DNA of 64,000 bases from CAZMGG01 sp964565715 (GCA_964565715.1 CAZMGG010000005.1:1-64000); one strand, 5' to 3'; numbered from the stretch's first letter, positions 1 through 8,031 are shown. Program-made: numbers and translations. Notes: generated by a model not told the origin, from the sequence alone.

Positions 1-294
1 GAGGTCGCTCGCGCTGTCGCGCCGAGAGGCGCGAGAGGCAGCGGGCAACTGAGCGCCCGCGCCGTCAGGCGCGGGCCGAGGTCGCTCGCGCTGTCGCGCC
101 GAGAGGCGCGAGAGGCAGCGGGCAACTGAGCGCCCGCGCCGTCAGGCGCGGGCCGAGGTCGCTCGCGCTGTCGCGCCGAGAGGCGCGAGAGGCAGCGGGC
201 AACTGAGCGCCCGCGCCGTCAGGCGCGGGCCGAGGTCGCTCGCGCTGTCGCGCCGAGAGGCGCGAGAGGCAGCGGGCAACTGAGCGTCCGCGCC
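1..294. repeat. 77-bp tandem repeat, about 3.8 copies, two hairpins per unit
   Basis: Units begin at 1, 78, 155 and 232 and are near-identical. The last copy diverges after about 285 and runs into the 3' end of the yqaA-like gene. The array starts at the window edge, so more copies may lie to the left. Each unit holds two perfect inverted repeats: TCGCGCC-GAGA-GGCGCGA (7-bp stem with a GNRA-type loop) and GCCCGCGCC-GTCA-GGCGCGGGC (9-bp stem). The period is not a multiple of three and copies are contiguous without spacers, so it is neither a coding repeat nor a CRISPR array. It may act as a transcription terminator for the minus-strand genes. Confidence 0.9.
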
Positions 295-296
295 GC

Positions 297-941
297 CTAT
301 CCGGCGCGCTTCCACAGCCACCAGCCGAGCGCCAGCACCACGCACACCGCGGTGATGACGCCGAGCCGGCGCAGCAGGAACGCCAGCACCGGCGGGCCGA
401 AGCGGTGCAGGATCCACACCGTCAGGTAGAAGCGCGGCGCGCGGCTGAGCACCGAGGCCAGCACGAAGATCCCGAAGTCGACGTGGCCGTGGCAGACGCC
501 GGCGGCCACGGTGAACACCTTGTAGGGCAGCGGCGTGAAGCCGGCGAGCCAGACCACCAGGAAGGTCTGCTCGCCGAACGCGGCGCTGACCTCCTGGAAG
601 AGGGCGGGGCTGAAGCCCGGCACGTGGTCGTAGAAGAAGCGGTCGACGCCGGCGTCCCAGAGGAACATGCCAAGCCCGTAGCCCAGCATGCCGCCCAGCA
701 CCGAGGCCAGGGACACCAGGAACGCGTAGTGCCAGCGCCGTTCCGGGCGCGCCAGCACCAGCGGCACCAGCACGACCTCCGGGATGATCGGCGACACGCA
801 GGCGTCGGTGAACGACAGGAAGCACATCAGCGGCACCGCGAAGCGGCTCTGGGCCCAGGCGCGGAAGCGGGCGCGGATGCGCACCAGGAGGCCCGGCGGG
901 GCGGTGGGAGATGGTTCCTCGGGGGCGGCGGCCGGCGACAC
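297..941 (-). CDS. YqaA-like VTT/SNARE-associated (DedA superfamily) membrane protein
   Basis: A 214-residue inner-membrane protein with several hydrophobic segments after a proline-rich cytoplasmic N-terminus. The segment AGFTPLPYKVFTVAAGV near residue 130 is the re-entrant-loop signature of YqaA-type DedA relatives, whose members are thought to move or scramble lipids or support envelope homeostasis. FTDACVSPIIPEV near residue 44 matches the first half of the VTT domain. The start is GTG at 941; a later start is possible because no ribosome site is evident. It is the last gene of the minus-strand run and ends against the 77-bp repeats. Confidence 0.8.
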   Translation of the reverse strand: MSPAAAPEEPSPTAPPGLLVRIRARFRAWAQSRFAVPLMCFLSFTDACVSPIIPEVVLVPLVLARPERRWHYAFLVSLASVLGGMLGYGLGMFLWDAGVDRFFYDHVPGFSPALFQEVSAAFGEQTFLVVWLAGFTPLPYKVFTVAAGVCHGHVDFGIFVLASVLSRAPRFYLTVWILHRFGPPVLAFLLRRLGVITAVCVVLALGWWLWKRAG

Positions 942-993
942 GGGGCGGCGAGGATAGCGACGCCGGGAGACGAGGCCAGCATTCCCGGTGGCG

Positions 994-2139
994 TCAGGCG
1001 TGCAGCCCGGCGAGAGCCTGCAGCACCGCGGCCACCGGCAGGCGCTGGCCGAAGACGAGGATGCCGCGGCGGGCGAGGACGGCAGCCGGCACGCGGGCGG
1101 CGCTGCGCGCCTCGATGCAGAGGAGCAGCGGCTGCGGGCAGGCAGCGAGCAGCGCGAGCTTGTGGGCGAGGTAGTCGGCGGTCCAGTAGCCGGCGATCTC
1201 GAGCAGGTGCCAGGGCCCGTCGGGCCGCCGGCGCAGGGCGAAGTCGGGGAAGCTGAGGCGCGCGCCGACGGCCACCGGCAGCGGTTCGCGGATCAGGTCC
1301 CAGTCGGGCGCCTCGCGGAGGAGATCGTGGCGGAAGCGACGCTCGAGGACGCTGTGCGCCGCGCTGGGCGGCGGACCGGCGGGCAGCGGGTCGCCACTTT
1401 GCAGTACGAAGTTGCCGTGGCGGCCTTGCACGTGGACGCGGGCCTGCAGGCGGTAGCGGTGGCACCAGGGCAGCATCGGCACCAGGGCGGCCAGCGCGCG
1501 GGCGAGGCGGCGGGCCCGGGGCGGGTCGGCCCGGGGGCCGGGCAGGAGCAGGGCCAGGGGATCGTCGGGCGTGGGCTGCCGGGCGTGCCGGGGCATGCCG
1601 TGCAGGGCGAGGGTGCGCAGCACGGCGAGGCTCTCGCCCCACAGGCGGAGGTGGACGGAGCTGGCGTGGCGGAGGAAGGCCCGGGCCTGCTCGCGGTTGA
1701 TGCGCAGCGCCAGCGCCGAGGGATCCGGCGGCGCGGCGAAGGGCTGCACCGGGGCCAGGCGGGGCAGGTCGCGGAGCATGGCCTGCTGCAGGTCGGCGGG
1801 GGTGCTCCTGAGTTCCGCGGCGAGGGCCTGCAGGGCGGCGGCCGGGCCGAGGCGGGCGGCGGTGTGGCAGAGGCGCTGGCGCAGGTGGCGGGCGGCGGGT
1901 GCGTCGGCGGGGCGGCAGACGAGTTCGCGGCTGAGCACGGTGCGGGCGGCGGGCAGCAGCGGGCTGGTGCCGGGGAGGGCGGTGCGGAGGCGGCGTTCGG
2001 CCTCGGCGCGGGGCAGGCCGACCAGGGACTCGGCGGTGGCGCACAGGCGTCGCAGCCAGGGGCGATCCCGGTCGGTCAGCCAGTGGGCCACCAGCTCGTC
2101 GTCGACGAGGGAGAAGACCAGGTCACGCTCGCGCAGCAC
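994..2139 (-). CDS. DUF790 / Bax1-like nuclease, partner of XPB-type helicase
   Basis: A protein of 381 residues, using the GTG at 2139 that overlaps the upstream helicase-like gene by 17 bp. The N-terminus (VLRERDLVFSLVDDELVAHWL) fits the usual start of DUF790 proteins. The C-terminal nuclease core is intact: FPDFALRRR followed by LLEIAGYWTADYLAHKL, the PD...E-x-G-type motif pair of Bax1, the archaeal and bacterial nuclease that binds XPB helicase. The family cuts branched or bubble DNA with the helicase in a repair-like reaction. Translational coupling to the degenerate XPB homologue suggests a complex. The nuclease motifs are conserved although the helicase partner looks dead. Confidence 0.78.
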   Translation of the reverse strand: MLRERDLVFSLVDDELVAHWLTDRDRPWLRRLCATAESLVGLPRAEAERRLRTALPGTSPLLPAARTVLSRELVCRPADAPAARHLRQRLCHTAARLGPAAALQALAAELRSTPADLQQAMLRDLPRLAPVQPFAAPPDPSALALRINREQARAFLRHASSVHLRLWGESLAVLRTLALHGMPRHARQPTPDDPLALLLPGPRADPPRARRLARALAALVPMLPWCHRYRLQARVHVQGRHGNFVLQSGDPLPAGPPPSAAHSVLERRFRHDLLREAPDWDLIREPLPVAVGARLSFPDFALRRRPDGPWHLLEIAGYWTADYLAHKLALLAACPQPLLLCIEARSAARVPAAVLARRGILVFGQRLPVAAVLQALAGLHA

Positions 2140-3229
2140 GGGCGAGGGGTGCGAGGCGGGCCGATTCGATGGTCTCGGCGGCCACCAGTTCGAGGAAGGC
2201 GCCCTGCGGCGCCACCCGCAGGCGGCGGGCCTGGTGCTGGCTCTCGCCGAAGGCGCGACCAACGACGACGCCGAGGTCCGCCGGCGGCAGGCCGTGGGCC
2301 TCCTCCAGCAGGCGCGGGCCGACCAGGACCGGCAGTTCGCCACGGGCGTGGGCCTGCAGGGCCGCCAGGCGTTCGCTGCGCGCCATCTCGCCGGTGAGCG
2401 GCATCACCAGGCAGTCCTGGGCCAGGGCGTAGGCCGAGTCGCGGTCGGCCGTGAACAGGAGGATGCGCCGGCCGCGGTGGCGTTCGAGCAGGGCGCGTAC
2501 GGCGGTGCGCTTCCCCGTGGTGCAGTGCAGCGCGCGCAGGGCGCGGTGCCAGGCCAGGAGGCCGGGCCGGCCCGCCGGATCCTGGCGGGCCCAGCGCACG
2601 AACTGCGGGAAGCGGGCGCCGGGCGCCATCGCCTGGAAGCGGTCGTAGGCGCCGAGGAAGGTCGACCAGGCCGTGTCGTAGTCCTCCCGTTCGTCGTCGG
2701 TGAGCGGCAGGTGCAGCACGCCCTCGGTGTGGACGGCGGTGGCCTGCGCCCAGACCGTCGGCCCGAGCAGGCGGCCGAGGTGCTGCACGCGCTCCCAGGT
2801 CGGGCGTTCGCCGGTGAAGCCGATGCGGATCGGCGCCGGACAGGGCTGCAGGCAGGCCTGCAGGGCCGTCACCGGCACGCGATCGCAGCCGTCGGCGACC
2901 AGCACGGCCATCGGCTCCTCGCGCCGGTGGACGATCTCGGCGAAGGCGTTCCAGGTGGTGATGGTGACCCCGGCGCCGAGGCCCGGGGGACCGAGGGCCT
3001 CGCGCCAGCCGGTCACGCCGGCCTCGGTGGGCACGAGCACCACGGCCGGCGCGGCGGCCGGGGCCAGCAGGGCCCGGACCGTGGCCGAACGATCGGCCGG
3101 CGCCATCCCCAGCAGCAGGCCGCGGCCGCGGTGGGCCGCCAGCGCGTGCAGGGCGAGGTCGACGGCGGCCGGCGGGGCCGGGGAACGCGGCGTGGGTGCC
3201 GGGCGCAGGACGGTGTCGGAGTGGTCCAT
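2123..3229 (-). CDS. XPB-like SF2 helicase homologue with lost ATPase motifs
   Basis: A protein of 368 residues that follows the XPB fold but lacks the catalytic residues. The P-loop position reads GMAPADRSAT (41-50) in place of GxGKT. Motif II reads DGCD (113-116) in place of DEVH/DEAH. Motif III reads RIGFTGE in place of LGLTAT. Around these, family landmarks persist: LGRLLGPTVW after motif III, LPLTDDEREDY, RRILLF before motif IV, and the C-terminal QARRLR...FLELVAAETIE, which matches the XPB end QxxGRxxR...F.SLVS.DT.E. It is shorter than usual for XPB (over 500 residues is common). It is coupled to the Bax1-like nuclease, so it may be a non-hydrolysing DNA-binding or regulatory subunit. 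Confidence 0.72.
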   Translation of the reverse strand: MDHSDTVLRPAPTPRSPAPPAAVDLALHALAAHRGRGLLLGMAPADRSATVRALLAPAAAPAVVLVPTEAGVTGWREALGPPGLGAGVTITTWNAFAEIVHRREEPMAVLVADGCDRVPVTALQACLQPCPAPIRIGFTGERPTWERVQHLGRLLGPTVWAQATAVHTEGVLHLPLTDDEREDYDTAWSTFLGAYDRFQAMAPGARFPQFVRWARQDPAGRPGLLAWHRALRALHCTTGKRTAVRALLERHRGRRILLFTADRDSAYALAQDCLVMPLTGEMARSERLAALQAHARGELPVLVGPRLLEEAHGLPPADLGVVVGRAFGESQHQARRLRVAPQGAFLELVAAETIESARLAPLARAARA

Positions 3230-3299
3230 GACACCTTCCTGTGCTCCGGATCGGCCGTCCGGTTACGCGGCATCCGGGGAATCCTGGTCCCGCGCGGGC

Positions 3300-4190
3300 T
3301 CAGCGGGCGCCGACCGGGCCGTAGAGGCGGACCACGCCGGGGCCGTCGCGGCCCTCGCTGGCGATCACCAGTTCGCCCGACGGCAGGAACGCCAGGCCCT
3401 CGGGCTGCGGCAGTTCGTCCTGGGCGAAGGCGTGCAGGCCGCGCAGGGCGCCGTCCCGGCCGACCACCAGCAGGACGCGGTCCGGCGACGACAGCAGCCA
3501 GCAGTCGCCGGTGGTGGGGTGCACCGCCACCTCGCTGAAGTGCAGCTTCAGATCCGGCTTCTCGTGGCCCTTGCCGGTGATCCGCGTCGGCAGGGCGGCG
3601 CCGATGGCCTTGGCCTGGGCCAGCACGTCGCTCACGCGCAGATCCAGCACCGGCTGCCGGGCCACCGCCAGGGTCGATCCGTCCAGCGCGTAGACCGTGC
3701 GGTGGTCGGCGCGGCCGTCGGCCGGCGGCCCCTTCGGCGCCAGCAGGAAGCGCCGGTCCACGGGATCCCAGCACAGCCCCTCGAACTCGGCGTAGTCGCG
3801 CTTCTTCGGCACCGCCTCGGTGGCGTCGGCGATGGCCAGCTGCTCGCCCTCGCTGCGCAGCCGCAGCACCGTGCCGTCCGAGCGCAGCACGTGCAGCACG
3901 CCGTTGCCGAGCGCAAGACCCTCGTAGTCGCCGCGGGGCCCGAAGGTCAGCGTCCGCTGCAGCGCGTTCGTGCGGAGGTCGAGCACGAAGATGGCGCCCT
4001 TCTCGTCCTGCAGGCAGCCGAGCGTGTGGCCGTCCAGCACCAGCACCGCCGAGATCTCGCGCAGCTGCGGCGGCAGCAGCAGGGAACGCACCGGCGCGCC
4101 GAGCTGGTAGCCGGCGACCACCACCGATGGCGGCGGCGGCTGGCCGCAGGCCGACAGCGCCAGGGCCGCCAAGGCCGCGCAAACCCTCAC
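3300..4190 (-). CDS. SdiA-regulated-type beta-propeller lipoprotein
   Basis: A protein of 296 residues. The GTG start at 4190 forms a GTGA overlap with the upstream selenoprotein stop. The first residues (VRVCAALAALALSACG) are a short lipoprotein signal with lipobox LSAC, so the mature protein should be lipid-anchored. The body has regular propeller strands such as GDYEGLALGNGVLHVLRSDG, YAEFEGLCWDPVDRRFLLAPKG and PQPEGLAFLPSGELVIASEG. The repeated EGL(A/C) pattern is typical of the SdiA-regulated/NHL-like family. Its function is unknown; binding of a ligand or surface polymer is a guess. It is the third gene after the endonuclease-like and CMD genes. Confidence 0.65.
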   Translation of the reverse strand: MRVCAALAALALSACGQPPPPSVVVAGYQLGAPVRSLLLPPQLREISAVLVLDGHTLGCLQDEKGAIFVLDLRTNALQRTLTFGPRGDYEGLALGNGVLHVLRSDGTVLRLRSEGEQLAIADATEAVPKKRDYAEFEGLCWDPVDRRFLLAPKGPPADGRADHRTVYALDGSTLAVARQPVLDLRVSDVLAQAKAIGAALPTRITGKGHEKPDLKLHFSEVAVHPTTGDCWLLSSPDRVLLVVGRDGALRGLHAFAQDELPQPEGLAFLPSGELVIASEGRDGPGVVRLYGPVGAR

Positions 4191-4732
4191 GGCGCCCACT
4201 CCGGCTCCGGATCGACGCCCAGCGCGTCGGCCACCCGGTTGATGTAGTTGAAGTAGGCTGTCACCTGCACCGCGGCGTGGATCTGCTCGTCGCTGGCGCC
4301 GGCCGCCCGCAGCGCGTCGGCGTCCTGCCGCGTGCATTCCCAGGGCGTGCGGGTGACCTTCACCGCGTGGCGCCACAGCGCCGCCAGGTGCGGTTCCAGC
4401 GCCGGCGTCGGATCCATGGCCAGCAGCGCATCGGCCCGGCCGTCGGGCGCCTCGGCACGGAGGTCCGCCTCGTGGGCCCGCGTTCAATAGACGCACTGGT
4501 TCAGCCGGCTGGTGGTCACCGCCAGCAGCTCGCGGAACCAGCGCGGCAGGACCGAGCGGGGATCGGTGGTGGTGGCCAGGTACAGGCCCATGCTGGCCTG
4601 CAGCGTGCGCGGCTCCAGCGACTGCACCTGCAGGATCTGGAACACCTTGCCGGCGCGCTGCATGGCCGCCTGGTAGATCGGCCTGAGCGCGCCCTCCTCC
4701 TCGCCGGGCCGGACCGTGCGGATGAAGGCCAT
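4187..4732 (-). CDS. AhpD/carboxymuconolactone-decarboxylase-like selenoprotein (in-frame UGA at residue 83)
   Basis: Read through, this is one 181-residue protein of the peroxidase-related CMD/AhpD family. The N-terminal part (MAFIRTVRPGEE to SRLNQCVY) and the C-terminal part (TRAHEADLRAE to PEPEWAP) lie in the same frame and are separated only by TGA at 4484-4486. The active-site motif of the family, N-x-C-x-Y-C-x-x-(A/H)-H, reads NQCVY-UGA-TRAH here, so the UGA replaces the second redox Cys exactly and the proton-relay His is kept. The ATG at 4732 overlaps the upstream stop (ATGA) and the end overlaps the next start (GTGA), so the gene is embedded in an operon. Family members reduce peroxides or disulfides. 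A hairpin follows the UGA. Conventional annotation would split it into an 82-residue and a 76-residue fragment. Confidence 0.85.
4444..4480 (-). other. candidate bacterial SECIS hairpin just after the UGA
   Basis: On the minus strand the mRNA folds as CGGGC (4480-4476) with GCCCG (4448-4444), then an upper stem CACG-AGG (4474-4468) with CCT-C-CGTG (4463-4456), a bulged C at 4460, and loop CGGA (4467-4464). The loop begins 16 nt after the UGA and has G as its second base. This fits the usual bacterial SECIS rule: an apical loop about 16-37 nt downstream with a G among its first two bases. The fold was drawn by hand; no energy was computed. Confidence 0.55.
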
Positions 4733-5919
4733 CAGCGTTCCCGCACCCAGGTGACGGCGGTGCTCGGGAAGGCCTGGACCTTGTCCTGCTCGTCGCGCAG
4801 CCAGACCCAGGCGCCGAGCGGCGCCAGCAGCTCGCCGTCGTGCAGCGCGCCGCCGACCAGGACCCGCACGGCGCTGCCCGGCGGCAGCAGCCCGTCGTCG
4901 CCCTTCCCCTCGCCGGTCTTCTTCCCGCCCTCGGCCTTGTCCGGCTCCGCCGCGTCGGCGGGCGCCGCCGGCTGCGGCCGCAGGCTCGCCGGCAGCAGGT
5001 GCGGCGCGGGCACCGCGGTGAACACCGCGTCGGCATCGTCGTCGGGTCCGCCGCCGAGCTGCACGCTCACCGGGAAGTGATCGCTGTAGGTCTTCCGCCA
5101 GGCGTCCTTGTCGGCGAGGCCCTTCTGGTTGTGCACCGTGAACGTCTCCCGCCGCACCTCGCGGAAGCCCTTGCCGATGGCGATCTGGTCGATCGGCTCG
5201 TCGAAGTGCACGATCGTCGGCGTCAGCTCCCGCGGCCGCAGGTAGTCGACGAAGTCGCCCTGCGCCAGCCGCTGGTGCGCCCGGCTGTTGTAGGTGTGGT
5301 TGAAGTCGCCCAGGATCACCACGTCGCGGTCCTCGCGCGGGTTCTTCAGCCGCTCCTTCAGCCAACCCTGCAGCAGGCCGACCTCGGCCTCGCGCTTCTT
5401 CTCGTCGGCCTCGTTGCGACCGGCCTTGAAGTGCACCGCCACCGCCCGGAAGTCGACGCCGCCGCCGCGCTGGCGGAAGCAGGCGCTGACCGGCACGCGG
5501 TGGAAGACCGGCAGGCCGTCCTGTTCCCGCGGCAGGTCGAGGGGTTCCTCGGCCTGCAGCAGCTCGATCTTGCCGTTGTTCCACAGGAAGCCGACGCCGA
5601 TCTGGGTGGTGGCGCCGCGCTCGGTGAACGAGCCGGTGGTGCCGAGCACCGCCTGCCAGTCCGGGCCGATCCGGCGGGCGAGATCGCGCAGCGCGTCCTC
5701 GCCGCCGACCTCGCTCACCGCCAGCACCGCGACGCCGAGCTCGCGGACGAACGCCGCCATCGCGTCGAGATCGGCGTCGGTACGCTGCGGCTCCTTGCGC
5801 CAGCCGAGCTGTTCGAGGTTCCAGGCGCCGATGCGGATCGGCTCCTGGGCCGGCAGCATGGCGGTGGCGAGGCAGAGGAACAGGGCGCCGGTGATGGCGC
5901 GGCGGAGGAAGGCCTTCAT
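4732..5919 (-). CDS. secreted endonuclease/exonuclease/phosphatase-family protein
   Basis: A 395-residue protein with a signal peptide (MKAFLRRAITGALFLCLATAMLPAQ, cut near AQ-E). The EEP fold follows: IGAWNLEQLG, catalytic Glu in SEVGG, GDFNHTYNS and the terminal SDHFPV His dyad. It should hydrolyse phosphodiesters outside the cytoplasm, of nucleic acids or of phospholipid or sugar phosphates. After residue 290 there is a Pro/Ala/Glu/Lys-rich linker and a C-terminal domain of about 60 residues (VRVLVGGALHDGELLAPLGAWVWLRD) of unknown role. It lies 13 bp after tgt and overlaps the selenoprotein gene by 4 bp. Confidence 0.75.
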   Translation of the reverse strand: MKAFLRRAITGALFLCLATAMLPAQEPIRIGAWNLEQLGWRKEPQRTDADLDAMAAFVRELGVAVLAVSEVGGEDALRDLARRIGPDWQAVLGTTGSFTERGATTQIGVGFLWNNGKIELLQAEEPLDLPREQDGLPVFHRVPVSACFRQRGGGVDFRAVAVHFKAGRNEADEKKREAEVGLLQGWLKERLKNPREDRDVVILGDFNHTYNSRAHQRLAQGDFVDYLRPRELTPTIVHFDEPIDQIAIGKGFREVRRETFTVHNQKGLADKDAWRKTYSDHFPVSVQLGGGPDDDADAVFTAVPAPHLLPASLRPQPAAPADAAEPDKAEGGKKTGEGKGDDGLLPPGSAVRVLVGGALHDGELLAPLGAWVWLRDEQDKVQAFPSTAVTWVRER

Positions 5920-5932
5920 GCAGGCCGGGACT

Positions 5933-7018
5933 CTAGCAAGCCGGCCCGCCGCCCGCCTCGGCCGCGGCCCGGACCTGCCGCATCAGGTCCTGCAGGAAGT
6001 GGATGTTGTGGATCGACAGCAGGATGCCCGCCAGCATCTCGTCGGCCACCGCCAGGTGCCGCAGGTAGGCGCGGCTGTAGCCGCGGCACGTGTAGCAGCC
6101 GCAGCCTGCCACCAGCGGCCCCGGATCGTCGGCGTACTGCGCGTTGCGCAGCTTCAGCGCGCCGTCCGGGCCGAATGCGGTGTGGTTCCGGCCGTGTCGG
6201 GTCGGGATCACGCAGTCGAACAGGTCGACGCCCCGGGCGGTCGCCGCCAGCAGGTCCTCCGGCATGCCGACGCCCATCATGTAGCGGATCTTCCCCTCGG
6301 GCAGATGGTCCACCGCCGCGTCCAGCGCCACCGCCATCTGCTGCTTGGTCTCGCCGACCGACAGCCCGCCGATGGCGTAGCCGTCGAACTCCATCGCCGC
6401 CAGCGTGGTGGCCGACGCCGCCCGCAGGTCGGGCAGCGTGCCGCCCTGGACGATGCCGAACACCGCCTGGCCGCGGCCGCTGCCGCCCCAGCTCTCGTGC
6501 AGGTCGCGGGCCTGCCGGGCCCAGCGCAGCGTGCGGACGTGGGCATCGCGCATGGTGTCCGCGTCGGCGTCGCCCGGCGGGCAGTGGTCGAGCACCATGG
6601 CGATGTCGGGACCGAGCTGCCGCTGGAAGCCGAGCACCGACTCGGGCGTGCAGCGGTGCGTGCTGCCGTCGATCACCGACTGGAAGGTCACGCCCTGCTC
6701 GTCGATCTTCACCTTGCCGCCCAGCGAGAACACCTGGTAGCCGCCGCTGTCGGTGAGGATCGGCCCGCTCCAGTTCATGAAGCGGTGCAGGCCGCCCAGC
6801 CGCGCGATCCGCTCGGCGCCGGGCCGCACGTGCAGGTGGTAGCTGTTGGCCAGGATCAGCTCGGCGCCGGTGCCGCGCACCTGCTCCGGCGTCAGGCCCT
6901 TCAGGGTGGCGTAGGTGCCGACCGGCGCGAAGCACGGCGTCTCGAAGGTGCCGTGCGGCGTGTGGAAGCGGCCCCGGCGCAGGCGGCCGTTCCGGGCCAG
7001 CAGTTCGAAGCGGAACAT
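5933..7018 (-). CDS. tgt: queuine tRNA-ribosyltransferase
   Basis: A 361-residue enzyme that exchanges guanine-34 for preQ1/queuine in GUN-anticodon tRNAs. TDSGGYQVFSLG carries the first catalytic Asp, and FDCVIPTRHGRN carries the nucleophilic Asp. A C-x-C-x2-C...H zinc site (CGCYTC...RH) lies near the C-terminus. The segment normally read as FDEC is LDHC here: the Asp is kept and the Glu is changed to His. The ATG at 7018 overlaps the ruvB stop by 4 bp. No other queuosine genes lie in the window. Confidence 0.93.
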   Translation of the reverse strand: MFRFELLARNGRLRRGRFHTPHGTFETPCFAPVGTYATLKGLTPEQVRGTGAELILANSYHLHVRPGAERIARLGGLHRFMNWSGPILTDSGGYQVFSLGGKVKIDEQGVTFQSVIDGSTHRCTPESVLGFQRQLGPDIAMVLDHCPPGDADADTMRDAHVRTLRWARQARDLHESWGGSGRGQAVFGIVQGGTLPDLRAASATTLAAMEFDGYAIGGLSVGETKQQMAVALDAAVDHLPEGKIRYMMGVGMPEDLLAATARGVDLFDCVIPTRHGRNHTAFGPDGALKLRNAQYADDPGPLVAGCGCYTCRGYSRAYLRHLAVADEMLAGILLSIHNIHFLQDLMRQVRAAAEAGGGPAC

Positions 7019-8031
7019 CAGCCCTCGAACGGGAGTTCGCCGGTGCCGTGCGCGCCCGGCGGCAGGCCGAGGTGCTCGTAGGCCCGCGCCGTCGCCACCC
7101 GGCCCCGCGGCGTGCGGCTGAGCAGCCCGCAGCGGATCAGATGCGGCTCGAACACGTCTTCCAGCGTGTCCTCGGCCTCGTCGACCATCGCCGCCAGCGT
7201 CTTGATGCCCACCGGCTCGCCGCGCAGCGCCAGCGCCCGCAGCAGCTTGCGGTCCATCTCCTCGAGGCCGAGGTGGTCGATGCGCAGCCGGTCGAGACCC
7301 TCGCCGGCCGCCGCCAGGTCGATCGCCGCCTTGCCCTGCACCTGGGCCAGGTCGCGGACCCGGCGCAGGATGCGCAGCGCCATGCGCGGCACGCCGCGGC
7401 TGCGTTCGGCCAGCAGCTTCGCCGCCGCCGGTTCCAGGGTGGCCGCCAGCCGTCGCGCCGCCCGTTCCAGGATCCGCTGGATGTCGGCGGGCGGGTACGG
7501 TTCGAGCCGCTCGACGATGCCGAAGCGGGAGCGGAACGCCGCCGACAGCAGCCCTTCCCGGGTGGTGGCACCGACCAGGGTGAACGGCTGCACGCCGAGC
7601 CGCACCGAGCGGCCGCCGGGCCCGGAGTCGAGCACCACGTCGATCGCGTGGTCCTCCATGGCCGAGTACAGGTACTCCTCGAGGATCCGCGGCAGGCGGT
7701 GGATCTCGTCGATGAACAGCACCTCGCCCGCGCGCAGCCGGGTGAGCGTGCCGGCGAGGTCCTTCGGCGCGTTCAGGGCGGGCCCCGAGGTGACCGTGAT
7801 CGGCACCTGCATGCCCTGGGCGATCAGGTGGGCCAGCGTGGTCTTGCCGAGCCCCGGCGGGCCGGCGAACAGCACGTGGTCCAGCGGCTCGCCGCGGCCG
7901 CGGGCCGCGGTGATGGCGATTCGCAGGTTGTCGCGCAGGCTGTCCTGGCCGACGAACTCCTCGAAGGTGCCGGGCCGCAGGCTGCGGTCGAACTCGTGCT
8001 CCTGGGGTTCAGGCTGCTCGTGGAAGATCAT
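7018..8031 (-). CDS. ruvB: Holliday junction branch-migration helicase RuvB
   Basis: A protein of 337 residues, the normal RuvB size. An AAA+ ATPase, it drives branch migration with RuvA during recombinational repair. Seen: SLRPGTFEEFVGQ, Walker A GPPGLGKTTLAH, Walker B LFIDEIHRL, sensor 1 VGATTREGLLSAAFRSRFG, and a C-terminal winged helix (MVDEAEDTLEDVFEPHLIRCGLLSRTPRGRVAT). The ATG at 8031 was chosen because family proteins begin close to the RPGTFEEFVGQ block; longer in-frame starts would add unrelated residues. It is the first gene of the minus-strand operon and is divergent from the globin gene. Confidence 0.95.
   Translation of the reverse strand: MIFHEQPEPQEHEFDRSLRPGTFEEFVGQDSLRDNLRIAITAARGRGEPLDHVLFAGPPGLGKTTLAHLIAQGMQVPITVTSGPALNAPKDLAGTLTRLRAGEVLFIDEIHRLPRILEEYLYSAMEDHAIDVVLDSGPGGRSVRLGVQPFTLVGATTREGLLSAAFRSRFGIVERLEPYPPADIQRILERAARRLAATLEPAAAKLLAERSRGVPRMALRILRRVRDLAQVQGKAAIDLAAAGEGLDRLRIDHLGLEEMDRKLLRALALRGEPVGIKTLAAMVDEAEDTLEDVFEPHLIRCGLLSRTPRGRVATARAYEHLGLPPGAHGTGELPFEG

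Noticed and set aside
1..294. CRISPR array
   Set aside because: Units are contiguous and near-identical over their full 77 bp with no variable spacers, and no cas genes are present.
2123..3229. Functional XPB helicase
   Set aside because: P-loop, DEAH and TAT motifs are all substituted.
4187..4417. A separate 76-residue CMD-like gene starting at ATG 4417
   Set aside because: It lacks the N-terminal half and redox motif of the family, and the missing part is in the same frame just upstream across a TGA; better explained as one selenoprotein gene.
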